Positions 37,120 to 45,668 of a DNA stretch of 64,000 nt are shown in pieces. The notes under the pieces are model-generated. The model did not search any database, was not told the DNA's origin, and was given only the letters and a program-made list of their open reading frames with translations. The position numbers and the translations under genes are program-made. This DNA is from Nonlabens xylanidelens (lineage in GTDB: Bacteria; Bacteroidota; Bacteroidia; Flavobacteriales; Flavobacteriaceae), in the NCBI RefSeq assembly GCF_002934445.1, contig NZ_PTJE01000001.1, forward strand, positions 496,001-560,000, given 5' to 3'. Numbering within the stretch: position 1 is the stretch's first letter; each line of letters opens with the position of its first letter.

Positions 37120-37326
37120 TTACTTTTTAATAGGACAGCTATTAATGCCTAAAACAGCGTATAATGGACAAAAGTTCATAAAACTAGTGGCTAATAAAAC
37201 TCCACCTACTATTAATAAAATAACGCCTAATGTACCTGTAACAACATTAGTAAAGAATAAAATAGATACTACTACTGCAAATAATATTCTAATTATTCTA
37301 TCGATGGTTCCTAGATTTTTTTTCAT
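37120..37326 (-). CDS. DUF2892 (YgaP-like) membrane protein
   Basis: 68 residues. N-terminal KNLGTIDRIIRILFAVVVSIL, two membrane helices separated by a short loop, and the C-terminal NFCPLYAVLGINSC block characteristic of DUF2892. In other bacteria the domain is found with rhodanese in sulfur metabolism. It lies 72 bases downstream of the Crp/Fnr gene, probably in the same unit. Confidence 0.8.
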   Translation of the reverse strand: MKKNLGTIDRIIRILFAVVVSILFFTNVVTGTLGVILLIVGGVLLATSFMNFCPLYAVLGINSCPIKK

Positions 37327-37398
37327 GACTTATACCTTTTTAAATTGAGGTACAATAGTAGTCTAGTAGCTCGTTATAAAAAGTGACTAAAGTCACAA

Positions 37399-38007
37399 CT
37401 ATAAAATTTTAATAGATTGATGTGATAGAACAAGCTTATTCTCGTTCTCTAACTTCTTTAAAATACGGCTTATTACTTCTCTAGAAGTTGCTAGATCGTC
37501 GGCTAGTGCTTGATGAGATATCTTTATAATCTTTGTATTAGATAGAGTTGCTTTATCATGCAGTAGACTTAAAACACGCTGATCCATTTTATGAAATACC
37601 ATGTTTTCTATGGTATGCAATAAGTCTGCATAGCGCATTTCATATTGTAAGTTAAAAAGGACATTCAACTCTGGATATTGCTCTAGCCATTTTTTAAGTC
37701 TTTGCGCTGGTAATAGAAGAATTTCAGTCTTTTCTAGAGTCTGTGCATAAATCTCGCTAGTACCATTCTTAATACCTGCAGCAAATGACATTACACAACT
37801 CTCACTAGATTTAATGTGATAGAGTAACAGTTCTTTATCTTCATGCGTTGTATACACACGCAATAGACCTTTTAAAACAACTGGAATTACTTTTACATAC
37901 TGACCCTTGCGCAGTATTTCTTGTTGTGTAGGTACAGTAATAATTTCACATTCTCTCGTTAATAATATAATTAACTCGCTTTTAAAAAATGGGAAAATGT
38001 TTTTCAA
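37399..38007 (-). CDS. Crp/Fnr family transcriptional regulator
   Basis: 202 residues: cyclic-nucleotide-binding beta-roll (about 10-120) and a C-terminal winged helix (about 140-200) with DDLATSREVISRILKKLE as recognition helix. The Cys-rich FNR iron-sulfur site is not seen and the cAMP-binding phosphate cassette is not conserved, so the ligand is unclear. It follows the arylsulfotransferase-like gene by 33 bases on the same strand and may be its operon's regulator, possibly with the DUF2892 gene. Confidence 0.85.
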   Translation of the reverse strand: MKNIFPFFKSELIILLTRECEIITVPTQQEILRKGQYVKVIPVVLKGLLRVYTTHEDKELLLYHIKSSESCVMSFAAGIKNGTSEIYAQTLEKTEILLLPAQRLKKWLEQYPELNVLFNLQYEMRYADLLHTIENMVFHKMDQRVLSLLHDKATLSNTKIIKISHQALADDLATSREVISRILKKLENENKLVLSHQSIKIL

Positions 38008-38040
38008 ACTATATATTTTTAATAACTAAAATTAGTTGTT

Positions 38041-39669
38041 TTATTTAACAACTAATTTTAATATCTGAGAATCATTGCTTTCTCCTACCTTAAGTAAGTA
38101 TATACCACTGTTTAGAGAAGATACATCTAGTCGCGTGAAAGAATCTCCCTGTATTAAATTTACATTTTTAATCAATTGTCCTAATGTATTATAAATCAAT
38201 ATAGTTTCATTATCATTAGCAACTACATAATTTATAAAAACAAAATCACTCGCAGGATTAGGATATAACTCTATTTTATTAATCGTAGTTTCTTCTATTC
38301 CTAAACTCGTTGTACAATTTGCTGTAACAGTATTAGAGCTCTCTATGGTGCCAGCAGGTGTTAATATTCTTCCATTAAAGGCAGAATAGCTATCGGGATA
38401 AAAAGTAGCTCTAAACACTGCATTTTGAGTAGGAGTAATACCTTGATTAATCACACCAGAACCATTTATAGGGTTAATATATCTCCATACTTCTGAACCG
38501 TTAGTATCTACTTCTATAAATTCACCAGTAGGACCGCTACAAATCAACACATTTCCATTAGATAGTAATTGAGAGCCTGATATGTTTTGAGCATATAGGT
38601 TTTCTGTATTTCCAGCATTATATTCATAAGAGGCGCTTGCAGGTAAATATGGCAAGGTTGAATTATATGTAAATCCTGTTTGTGGTGTATCGATAATCTC
38701 TACACTAGAAAAATTTCTTCCTAGACCGTTATTAAAAATCATCAACTGTCCAGCATATGGAAAACCAGTTTCTATCCAGTACACATTGTGCTGTCCATAG
38801 AGTTTTTGATCACTTGCTGTTCCCATACCATAAGCCGCAGGGTTACCCCAACGGTATAATAAATCACCACCTTTTAAAGAATTACCACCAGCATGACTAG
38901 CCGCTTGTGTAGTAGTTGTACTATGATCTATAATCCATACCTCATCAAAATTATGTACACTTATAACTATTTGATCTAGTGCTGCATTATAATCTACCGA
39001 ATTGAAGTGAATCCAGTCTTCTTGATTTGCAGTTGCTTTATAATTTAAATCCACAAGTTCTTCTTCTATAACGGCACTATAATTAGGCTTATTTGTATCA
39101 AAATCTTGAGTAAGATGATCCCAAAGATGCCATTCCCAAACTATATTACCTCCATTTGTACCTACTGGTTGTACTTCTATTATTTTTTCTGACCATAAAT
39201 CATTAGGTACTTGTGCAGGATTTCTACCTTGTGCAATAGCCATTGCAGCCGTTTTTAATTCCCATGAAATAATCAAAATATTACCGTTAGGCATCATTTT
39301 CACATCATGATGTTGCAACTCTGTAGTGCTGGCAACTGTATAACTCCACACTACATTTCCATTCCAGTCTATACGTTCTATAAGACCGCCTTTACCGCCA
39401 GCATTAAACGATTGATTATTTACATTTCCTGTACGTAATAAATCTCCATCTGGTAGTAAGTAAACAGACTGTCCCGGTCTATTATTACTGCTCCATCTAT
39501 GCACTTCATTGCCACATTTATCTATTAAAAAAGTGTCTTGACTAGAAATAGGAGCAAAAAGCACATAACCATTATCTAGATTTCCTGCAGTATTATTTTG
39601 TAAACCTACGGTTTGAGCATTTGTAAAAAGACTCAAAATAAATGCAATTGACAATAAGTAATATTTCAT
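38041..39669 (-). CDS. Arylsulfotransferase-like T9SS cargo protein
   Basis: The frame is open to 39732, but the upstream residues (MFRFRES...) come from palindrome copy 11; the natural start is MKYYLLSIAFILSLFTNAQ at 39669 (542 residues). The signal peptide is followed by a beta-propeller-like arylsulfotransferase (ASST) domain with NGNVVWSY, HHDVKMMPNGN, HNVYWI and GEFIEVDTNGSEVWRY blocks. The C-terminus (residues about 460-542: IELYPNPASDFVFIN to ILKLVVK) is a type A T9SS sorting domain, so the protein is exported and probably surface-bound. Sulfotransferase activity is not shown. Confidence 0.82.
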   Translation of the reverse strand: MKYYLLSIAFILSLFTNAQTVGLQNNTAGNLDNGYVLFAPISSQDTFLIDKCGNEVHRWSSNNRPGQSVYLLPDGDLLRTGNVNNQSFNAGGKGGLIERIDWNGNVVWSYTVASTTELQHHDVKMMPNGNILIISWELKTAAMAIAQGRNPAQVPNDLWSEKIIEVQPVGTNGGNIVWEWHLWDHLTQDFDTNKPNYSAVIEEELVDLNYKATANQEDWIHFNSVDYNAALDQIVISVHNFDEVWIIDHSTTTTQAASHAGGNSLKGGDLLYRWGNPAAYGMGTASDQKLYGQHNVYWIETGFPYAGQLMIFNNGLGRNFSSVEIIDTPQTGFTYNSTLPYLPASASYEYNAGNTENLYAQNISGSQLLSNGNVLICSGPTGEFIEVDTNGSEVWRYINPINGSGVINQGITPTQNAVFRATFYPDSYSAFNGRILTPAGTIESSNTVTANCTTSLGIEETTINKIELYPNPASDFVFINYVVANDNETILIYNTLGQLIKNVNLIQGDSFTRLDVSSLNSGIYLLKVGESNDSQILKLVVK

Positions 39670-39711
39670 AATCTTCTTCTTTAAAGAATTTACTATGTGT
39701 GATATAAGTAT

Positions 39712-39725
39712 GCTTTCGCGAAAGC
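39712..39725. repeat. Iterated palindrome copy 11 (intergenic)
   Basis: GCTTTCGCGAAAGC, perfect core, then GGAAC. It lies in the 86-base gap between the arylsulfotransferase-like gene and the upstream YHYH gene and creates a false N-terminal extension. Confidence 0.95.
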
Positions 39726-39755
39726 GGAACACTTATAAATAATACTAGAAAGGTT

Positions 39756-41084
39756 CTATCTCTTTATAATAATCTTATGTGTAACCATGTTTGCATCGTT
39801 ACTTATTTTCACAAAATATATCCCATCATAAAATGCCGAAGTATCTAAAATACTCAACGTACTACCTTGGAGAATTTTTTGCTCCTGTATTATCTGACCT
39901 ATACTATTGTAAATAGCTACATTCAAATCTGATTGAGATAAAGTAGATTGTATAGCGATAAAATCTTGTGATGGGTTAGGGTAAACTTTTAAAGCATCTA
40001 GGATATCTACACTCTCATTACTTAATACAAATGCAGTAGTCGTTTCTGTAATACTCGTTACATTACTCGCAGTTACATTACCGTAAAAAGTAGGCCCTAC
40101 AGCATAGGGGTAAGCACTGTTATGATTTGCATCTACAGTAGCAAAATAGGCATAAGTACCGTTAGGGTATTCTGGTGTTATGGAAAACCTACCGTTGTGC
40201 TCATCTAGATAATCTGGTGCTGCGTTTGCTGTAAAAATGTAATCTTCTCTAAAATATCCATTAAAGTAAGTAGCATCTACTGCTGGTCCATTTGTTCTAG
40301 TGGTTGCTGTATTGAGATTATAACCAGATTTCATCCTGGTGATTGCTCCTGTACCGTCTGTATTAGTATAAGCATATGCACCATAAATAGGGTAACCGTC
40401 GTAGGCAAAACCTATAAGTGGAGAATGTGTATTTTGATCAATAACGTATAGTCCATCTGCTGGATAAGTAGCACAAACGTTAGAAAGTACGATAAGATCT
40501 AGATCAAAAGCACTCGGATTTTGATGATGGTGATAATTACCATTTGCAGGATGTGCTTTATTACAATCAAAGCCGCCCATTTCGGCAGGAATTGCATCTC
40601 TATTCCATTCTTGATTAGCCATAGGTCCACCTGGGCAATTTGCGTTGCCTGGTCCACCACAAAGCGCATTTGTATTGTTATTCCATGATACTCCATCTCT
40701 AAAATCAAATAAAGAAACGCCATTTATAAAAACACCTATGTTACCACCAGAAGTAGCTGTAAGCGTACCAGTATTTTGAGTAGGGTTTAATGGAAATCTA
40801 TAAATGGCATTTTGATCTGTCGCTAGTGATGGATTTCTATCTAAAAATGGTCCTGTTATATAAGCTGGAATACCAGTCGCAGAAACATAAACCCAGTTTG
40901 TAGAATATTCTACCTGCTGGACATTTGCATCTACGTTATCTGTAATAGGTGTAGGATTACCATCTATGTAATGCCTTCCTTGTATACCTGTAGTATTTTG
41001 AAGCCATTCTGTTATTATAGGATTAGTTTGTGCTTGTCCTATAGAAGTTGTAATAACAAATAATAGTAGTAGTATTTTTTTCAT
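39756..41084 (-). CDS. YHYH-domain T9SS cargo protein
   Basis: 442 residues with a signal peptide (MKKILLLLFVITTSIGQAQ). The YHYH-type signature is seen in NGNYHHHQNPSAFDL; GFAYDGYPIYGAY and the DYLDEHNGRFSITPEYPNGT block follow, as in the YHYH family, whose role is unknown. The C-terminus (VYPNPSQDFIAI to HKIIIKR) is a T9SS type A sorting domain. It follows the di-heme gene by eight bases and so shares its operon. Confidence 0.85.
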   Translation of the reverse strand: MKKILLLLFVITTSIGQAQTNPIITEWLQNTTGIQGRHYIDGNPTPITDNVDANVQQVEYSTNWVYVSATGIPAYITGPFLDRNPSLATDQNAIYRFPLNPTQNTGTLTATSGGNIGVFINGVSLFDFRDGVSWNNNTNALCGGPGNANCPGGPMANQEWNRDAIPAEMGGFDCNKAHPANGNYHHHQNPSAFDLDLIVLSNVCATYPADGLYVIDQNTHSPLIGFAYDGYPIYGAYAYTNTDGTGAITRMKSGYNLNTATTRTNGPAVDATYFNGYFREDYIFTANAAPDYLDEHNGRFSITPEYPNGTYAYFATVDANHNSAYPYAVGPTFYGNVTASNVTSITETTTAFVLSNESVDILDALKVYPNPSQDFIAIQSTLSQSDLNVAIYNSIGQIIQEQKILQGSTLSILDTSAFYDGIYFVKISNDANMVTHKIIIKR

Positions 41085-41092
41085 AAGTTAGA

Positions 41093-42127
41093 TTAATTAA
41101 AAGTTCTAGGAAAGGAATATTTTTTATTGTATAAAAATTCAAAATCTGAAAGTGTTTTTAAAAACACAAGAAGATCTGTTTTTTGATTAGAAGTTAATTC
41201 TATTTTATTATTAAGTTCTGGAGCTAGAGTTTTTGAATACTCCATCCCAGTTGTGTAATGATCTAGTACTTCTCTCAAAGATTCAAAACGGCCATCGTGC
41301 ATATAAGGTGCTGTAAACTGGATATTTCTAAGTGTAGGAACTCTAAATTTTAAAGAGTCTAAAGGATCACGAGTCACTCTATACCTACCATAATCATTTA
41401 AAGTAGGGTCTATAGATAAACCGTTATTCTTAAATTCTGTAGAAGTAAAAAGTGGTTCTTTATGACAGCTAGAACAATTAATTTTAAAGAGTTCTAGACC
41501 GCTGAGTTCTTGTTGTGAAAAGGTAACATGATCTTCTTTTCTTATATATTTATCGTACTTTGAATTATAAGAATTAAGCGAAATAGTAAATTGAGATAAC
41601 GCTTTTAATGTATGTTGTCCTGTAATAATACTATCATTAAAAACTTGATAGAATAAGGTTCTATATTCTGGGATGTCGTTAAGTTTATCTACTACTTCTA
41701 GTAGTGAAGAATCCATTTCATCTGGATTAGTAATAGGTTGTAACGCTTGCATGTCTATATGGTTAACACCACCATCCCACATGAAAGATTCATTCCATGC
41801 AAGATTTATTAATGCTAAGGAATTGCGTGTACCTATTCTACCTTCTATTCCATGACTAAGATCATGATCTACATGTGTAAATCCAGTAGCTTGTAAATGA
41901 CAACTCGCGCAAGAAATACTGCTATCTCTAGAAAGTATAGGGTCATAAAATAATTTTCTACCCAATTGAAAACCATCTTTAGTTACCGGATTTTTCTTAA
42001 AATCATATACTGGAACTGGCCAGTAATCAGGATAATCAAAGTAGTTCTCTTTAATTTTTATAACTGTAAAAGCAGTTGTAAATAACAATAAGCCAGTGAG
42101 TAATATGTAGATCCACTTTTTACTCAT
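41093..42127 (-). CDS. Di-heme cytochrome c peroxidase/MauG family protein
   Basis: 344 residues; a single hydrophobic N-terminal segment (KWIYILLTGLLLFTTAFTV) exports or anchors it. Two heme c motifs are present, CASCH (near 72) and CSSCH (near 221), with the CCP signature APYMHDGRFESL. The next upstream gene codes for an MbnP-like protein, and in methanobactin systems MbnH, a MauG relative, oxidises a Trp of MbnP; that makes MbnH-like function plausible here, but a peroxidase is the default. Start codon overlaps the upstream gene's stop by eight bases. Confidence 0.85.
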   Translation of the reverse strand: MSKKWIYILLTGLLLFTTAFTVIKIKENYFDYPDYWPVPVYDFKKNPVTKDGFQLGRKLFYDPILSRDSSISCASCHLQATGFTHVDHDLSHGIEGRIGTRNSLALINLAWNESFMWDGGVNHIDMQALQPITNPDEMDSSLLEVVDKLNDIPEYRTLFYQVFNDSIITGQHTLKALSQFTISLNSYNSKYDKYIRKEDHVTFSQQELSGLELFKINCSSCHKEPLFTSTEFKNNGLSIDPTLNDYGRYRVTRDPLDSLKFRVPTLRNIQFTAPYMHDGRFESLREVLDHYTTGMEYSKTLAPELNNKIELTSNQKTDLLVFLKTLSDFEFLYNKKYSFPRTFN

Positions 42128-42833
42128 TTGTAATAGAAAATAACTGTGGTAATTGTAAAGAACATTGATATGCCTCTTCTCCAGGAGTCATCACTTGATT
42201 TATATCTGTAAGAGATAAGTCATTAAAAAAAGATGAAATATCCATTTTTATAATAATATATTTTTCCTTATTATATAGATCTAATCTTACATCTCTAGTG
42301 GTGGAATAAGGCATTTTATAACCGCCTAAATGGAAAGTGAATTTATTTTTACGAGTATTGCAACTAGGGCTTTTTCCTTCTAATTTAAAGTTAATAAAAC
42401 CACTTTGCCATGCCCAGTACATACCGTTTATAGGATCTAATGCGCCACTTTGTGCTCCAGCATCGTGTAATTTTTCATCTACGCCTATTTTATATAAAAT
42501 ATGCTTAAAATTAGTTTTCTTAATAGTTTTTAAATCAAATTGAAGTGTTTCTTGATCAAAAGCATCTATTAAATAATTGCTCTCTGGTATTTTTATACTA
42601 TTATTTTGAGCATCGATAAATTCAAAATTGGTGAGATAAAATCTTAGTTTACTAATTTGAATAGAATCATTTTGAGATGTAATAAGCCAAGTGTTTTTAG
42701 TAAAAGAATGACCATTAAAAGTAGGTTTAATCTTTACTACCAGTACTTCTTCTCTATTTAAAACATGTTCTTTTATTCCTCCTATATACATAAGGAAGAA
42801 AATTGAAAAGATAAAAGGTAAAATAAGTTTCAA
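42120..42833 (-). CDS. MbnP-like copper-binding protein
   Basis: 237 residues, signal or anchor segment at the N-terminus (MKLILPFIFSIFFLMYIGG). Family blocks of MbnP: RFYLTNFEFI, YLIDAFDQETL, ILYKIGVDEKLHDAGAQSGALDPINGMYWAWQSGFINFKLEG and SCNTRKNKFTFHLGGY. Trp in MYWAWQ is a candidate for the Trp that MbnH converts to kynurenine. It heads the minus-strand cluster, eight-base overlap with the di-heme gene. Copper binding here is inferred from family. Confidence 0.8.
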   Translation of the reverse strand: MKLILPFIFSIFFLMYIGGIKEHVLNREEVLVVKIKPTFNGHSFTKNTWLITSQNDSIQISKLRFYLTNFEFIDAQNNSIKIPESNYLIDAFDQETLQFDLKTIKKTNFKHILYKIGVDEKLHDAGAQSGALDPINGMYWAWQSGFINFKLEGKSPSCNTRKNKFTFHLGGYKMPYSTTRDVRLDLYNKEKYIIIKMDISSFFNDLSLTDINQVMTPGEEAYQCSLQLPQLFSITNE

Positions 42834-42893
42834 AGGAAAGGTTAATTATTCCTTTAAGACTTTGTTAACAACAAATAGTTTAAAACGAGCTTA

Positions 42894-43334
42894 CTAAAAT
42901 GTGTAAACCATCTCTTGATGAGGTATACCGTCTTCTAAGTATTTTTCTCCTTGAGATACAAAACCTAAATCGGTATAAAACTTATGTAAATAACATTGTG
43001 CAGATATTTGAATAGAAGGATAACCTTGATCTTTACAGTAATCTATACTGGCAGTCATGATTTTCTGACCATAAGCCAGACCACGCATTTTAGGACTTAC
43101 TACCACACGACCTATACTCGCCTTTTCAAAATAATCACCTGGTTTAAAGATGCGTGTATATGCAGCAAGTTCTTGATCTTTATAACCTAAAATATGTATG
43201 GCTTCTTTATCCTTACCGTCTAGATCTTGATAGACACAATCTTGTTCTACCACAAACACTTCAGAGCGTAATTGCATGACGTTATATAGTTCTAGGGTAG
43301 AATAATCATTAAATGATTTTATAAAAACCTCCAT
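42894..43334 (-). CDS. GNAT N-acetyltransferase, ElaA-like
   Basis: 146 residues, ElaA type: LYNVMQLRSEVFVVEQDCVYQDLDGKD at the N-terminus and acetyl-CoA site IGRVVVSPKMRGLAYGQKIM. Substrate unknown. It follows the gene at 43337 by two bases and belongs to a small minus-strand group. Confidence 0.88.
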   Translation of the reverse strand: MEVFIKSFNDYSTLELYNVMQLRSEVFVVEQDCVYQDLDGKDKEAIHILGYKDQELAAYTRIFKPGDYFEKASIGRVVVSPKMRGLAYGQKIMTASIDYCKDQGYPSIQISAQCYLHKFYTDLGFVSQGEKYLEDGIPHQEMVYTF

Positions 43335-43336
43335 AT

Positions 43337-43621
43337 TTAAAATTGTTTAGGAACATTTTTAGGTTGTGGTGGTTTAATACCTATTCTTATATCTGTGATA
43401 ATTTTTTCTAGCATATTACCGAATTCTTCATCACCGGTAGCCATTAATTCCTGGCGTCTTGTATCTAGGTCTTCTAGAGTTTCTTCTTTTTCATCTTCTT
43501 CATATAACTCTAGCTCGCGCCATATTTCCATGAGTTTTTTCTCTGGATGCACCGCAGTTCTTAACTGGTGGATAATAATACTTGCTTCTTTTTTCATGAA
43601 TTCCACACAGGTGAGAATCAT
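43337..43621 (-). CDS. Hypothetical protein, 94 residues
   Basis: Soluble, charged protein with a coiled-coil-like Glu/Lys-rich segment (REL...EDLDTRRQEL). The start may be M1 or Met9 (MKKEASIIIHQL). No family recognised. Two bases upstream of the ElaA-like gene, so the two are likely co-expressed. Confidence 0.6.
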   Translation of the reverse strand: MILTCVEFMKKEASIIIHQLRTAVHPEKKLMEIWRELELYEEDEKEETLEDLDTRRQELMATGDEEFGNMLEKIITDIRIGIKPPQPKNVPKQF

Positions 43622-43702
43622 TAAGAAACCTGCACCTAATTTAAATTTATTGTCTATTTACTACCGCAGTAGAAAAATATTGATCTTTTTACTACATCAA
43701 AT

Positions 43703-43984
43703 TTACAATGATTTCTTCTCTCGATATGCTAATGAAATCCTATTATGTTCCATTAATAATTGCTCATCTTTTAAATAGCTTTTTAATAAATGAATGACAT
43801 AATCCAGTTGGTCTTCTGTTATATTTCTATAGGCAGGAGCTGGTACCACATCTTTCCATCTTGCAAACAAAGTATTATCTAACGCAATGCGCCAGTAACA
43901 ATGATTATCAAAATCTAGGTGTAAATGTTTATTAGGTAATTGATTACCTAAATCCAGATACTGTTGTCTTTTATTAAGATTCAT
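43703..43984 (-). CDS. Hypothetical protein, 93 residues
   Basis: Small soluble protein (NKHLHLDFDNHCYWRIALDN, ARWKDVVPAPAYRNI) with several His and Trp. I do not recognise the family. Its ATG overlaps the stop of the membrane protein upstream by one base, implying translational coupling. Confidence 0.6.
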   Translation of the reverse strand: MNLNKRQQYLDLGNQLPNKHLHLDFDNHCYWRIALDNTLFARWKDVVPAPAYRNITEDQLDYVIHLLKSYLKDEQLLMEHNRISLAYREKKSL

Positions 43985-44202
43985 TAAAAGTATTGAAATA
44001 AGTTAAAAAATAAGATCACAAATAAAATAGATATTATGAATATAAAAACACTTGCCAAAAACTTATATAATCTCGTTTCTATTCTTTTAAAAAGTTTTAT
44101 AAATAGAACATACCTTAAAACTAAAAATAATATGATACTAGGTAAGAATATTATTATTAAAGCGAGCATCAAATAAGCATTTGTATCACCATGTAAAATC
44201 AT
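43984..44202 (-). CDS. Small two-helix membrane protein
   Basis: 72 residues; two strongly hydrophobic segments (LALIIIFLPSIILFLVLRYVL and FLASVFIFIISILFVILFF) around a basic loop. No family recognised. Coupled with the next gene by a one-base overlap. Confidence 0.6.
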   Translation of the reverse strand: MILHGDTNAYLMLALIIIFLPSIILFLVLRYVLFIKLFKRIETRLYKFLASVFIFIISILFVILFFNLFQYF

Positions 44203-44225
44203 TATATAGAACCTTTTATATGTTC

Positions 44226-44241
44226 CGCTTTCGCGAAAGCG
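44226..44241. repeat. Iterated palindrome copy 12 (intergenic)
   Basis: CGCTTTCGCGAAAGCG, perfect, preceded by GTTC (extended half-site GTTCCGC), four bases before the rpiB stop. Confidence 0.95.
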
Positions 44242-44244
44242 TAC

Positions 44245-44676
44245 TTATGAACAAGCTATCTTGTTAACACGAGTAGCATGACGTCCACCAGCAAATTCTG
44301 TATCTAGAAAAGTCTCTACCATAGCAATTACTTGTGGTATAGAAGTGAAACGTGCTGGAATACAAATAACATTTGCATTATTATGCTCACGTGCTAGTCC
44401 AGCTATTTCTTTAGTCCAGCATACTGCACCACGTACATTCTGGTACTTATTAACAGTCATAGAGACACCTTGTGCACTACCGCAAATAACTATTCCTATT
44501 TCTGTAACGGCCTTATCAACATCCTGACCTACTTTGTGAGCAAAATCTGGATAATCTACGCTATCAAAGGTATCAGTACCGTGATTATTAATTTCATGAC
44601 CTCTTTCTTTAAGCATTTTTACTATTGCTTGTTTATAATCTGGTCCTGCGTGATCGTTTCCTATTGAGATTTTCAT
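44245..44676 (-). CDS. rpiB: Ribose-5-phosphate isomerase B
   Basis: 143 residues. RpiB interconverts ribose 5-phosphate and ribulose 5-phosphate in the pentose phosphate pathway. N-terminal MKISIGNDHAGPDYK; catalytic Cys in VICGSAQGVSM; then the HNNANVICIPAR and AGGRHATRV blocks. It is the last gene before the AT-rich gap proposed as oriC and points away from it. Confidence 0.92.
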   Translation of the reverse strand: MKISIGNDHAGPDYKQAIVKMLKERGHEINNHGTDTFDSVDYPDFAHKVGQDVDKAVTEIGIVICGSAQGVSMTVNKYQNVRGAVCWTKEIAGLAREHNNANVICIPARFTSIPQVIAMVETFLDTEFAGGRHATRVNKIACS

Positions 44677-44695
44677 GTGTTGTGTGTTTGTTATA

Positions 44696-44703
44696 CAAAT
44701 TTA
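44696..44703 (-). promoter_or_regulatory. Minus-strand -7 box TAAATTTG for rpiB
   Basis: The minus strand reads TAAATTTG, 19 bases upstream of the ATG at 44676. Confidence 0.55.
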
Positions 44704-45348
44704 CACTTACTCAACCATATTTTAAGGTTATTAACATCGATGGTTTTACACTATTCATAAACAAAGGATAACCTGTTAATAGAATTGCAAAAGTTATATT
44801 AGGAATATTGATATGAATAGTCCATACCCACTTTTAATTGAGAAAACCAAAATATAACTCATCAATTTTCTAATGACTTTTCAGACCCATATGGTGAGAA
44901 ATAAACAATGAAAAAGAGGTCATTTTCTCTACATTTATATGTGGATAACGGTTGTCAACAAATGTGAATAACCATAACTATTAATGAGTATCAATTTACT
45001 TTACAATGAGTTAACGCTAGGATAACATGTGTATAACTATAGATAAGTTACCATTTCTACCTAATCCTAATTTTTATTTAAAAAGTTATACCGCTATTAA
45101 CACTATATAATAAGCAACATATTTTATTTAAATTTTAAAAAAGAAAAATGATATTGTTTATATGTGTTGATAACAGTAAATATTAAAAAACAAAGAAGGA
45201 GTTATACAAGCTCATGGTATTCTCAATTAAAATAAAATAGGGCATCGTTTAAAAAACGAAAACAGAGTAATTGTTCTCTATTAAAAATAGAAAAGTGTAA
45301 TTTTTAAAAAGGAATAAGGTAAAACGAGTGGTTTATTACAGTAGGTAG
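44704..45348. other. Candidate chromosomal replication origin (oriC)
   Basis: AT-rich gap without a gene between rpiB and a 54-residue protein gene. It contains a perfect DnaA box TGTGGATAA at 44940-44948 and three one-mismatch boxes in the same orientation: TGTGAATAA (44963-44971), TGTGTATAA (45028-45036) and TGTTGATAA (45165-45173), plus two-mismatch sites at 44952 (inverted, TTGTCAACA) and 45038. A very AT-rich stretch, 45060-45180, could be the unwinding element. Genes on both sides run away from it. The evidence is positional and motif-based only. Confidence 0.65.
44940..44948 (+). promoter_or_regulatory. Perfect DnaA box
   Basis: TGTGGATAA, the complement of the consensus TTATCCACA; first of four boxes in 234 bases. 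Confidence 0.7.
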
Positions 45349-45513
45349 TTAAACGGTAGCCTCTACTTTAATAGTCTTAGTAAGGTTACCATCATTAGTA
45401 ACATCTGTAGTAGTGTCTAGCGCTTTAGAAACTAAAATGTATAGTACCACTATCCCGACAAGAAGAATTCCTGCAAAAATCAATGTAGATAAGAGTGGTT
45501 TTTTTACACGCAT
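45349..45513 (-). CDS. Small single-pass membrane protein, 54 residues
   Basis: Found by reading the minus strand from ATG 45513 to TAA 45349. The protein opens with a basic MRVKKPLLS, then one membrane helix (TLIFAGILLVGIVVLYILVS) and an outside tail with Thr and Asp (DTTTDVTNDGNLTKTIKVEATV). Codon choice fits the neighbours, and the charge-helix-tail pattern supports a real gene. No family recognised. It lies between the DnaA-box cluster and rnr. Confidence 0.65.
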   Translation of the reverse strand: MRVKKPLLSTLIFAGILLVGIVVLYILVSKALDTTTDVTNDGNLTKTIKVEATV

Positions 45514-45652
45514 ATGACAGCTTTAACGATTTCTATGAAGAAATAGTTGTACAAAGATAACTTTATTTCTTAATTTAATGTTAATGAATGTTATCTAGAG
45601 GGTTATATTACTGGTTTTCACACGTATTTAATATACAGCAACTTTAAAAGTT

Positions 45653-45660
45653 TAACTTTG
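45653..45660 (+). promoter_or_regulatory. Bacteroidetes -7 box TAACTTTG upstream of rnr
   Basis: TAACTTTG ends 8 bases before the rnr ATG, so the messenger would have a very short leader. Confidence 0.5.
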
Positions 45661-45668
45661 TAAGTAAT

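Noticed and set aside
39670-39732. Longer N-terminus (MFRFRES...) for the arylsulfotransferase-like protein
   Set aside because: It is produced by palindrome copy 11 in the upstream gap; a standard signal peptide starts at 39669.
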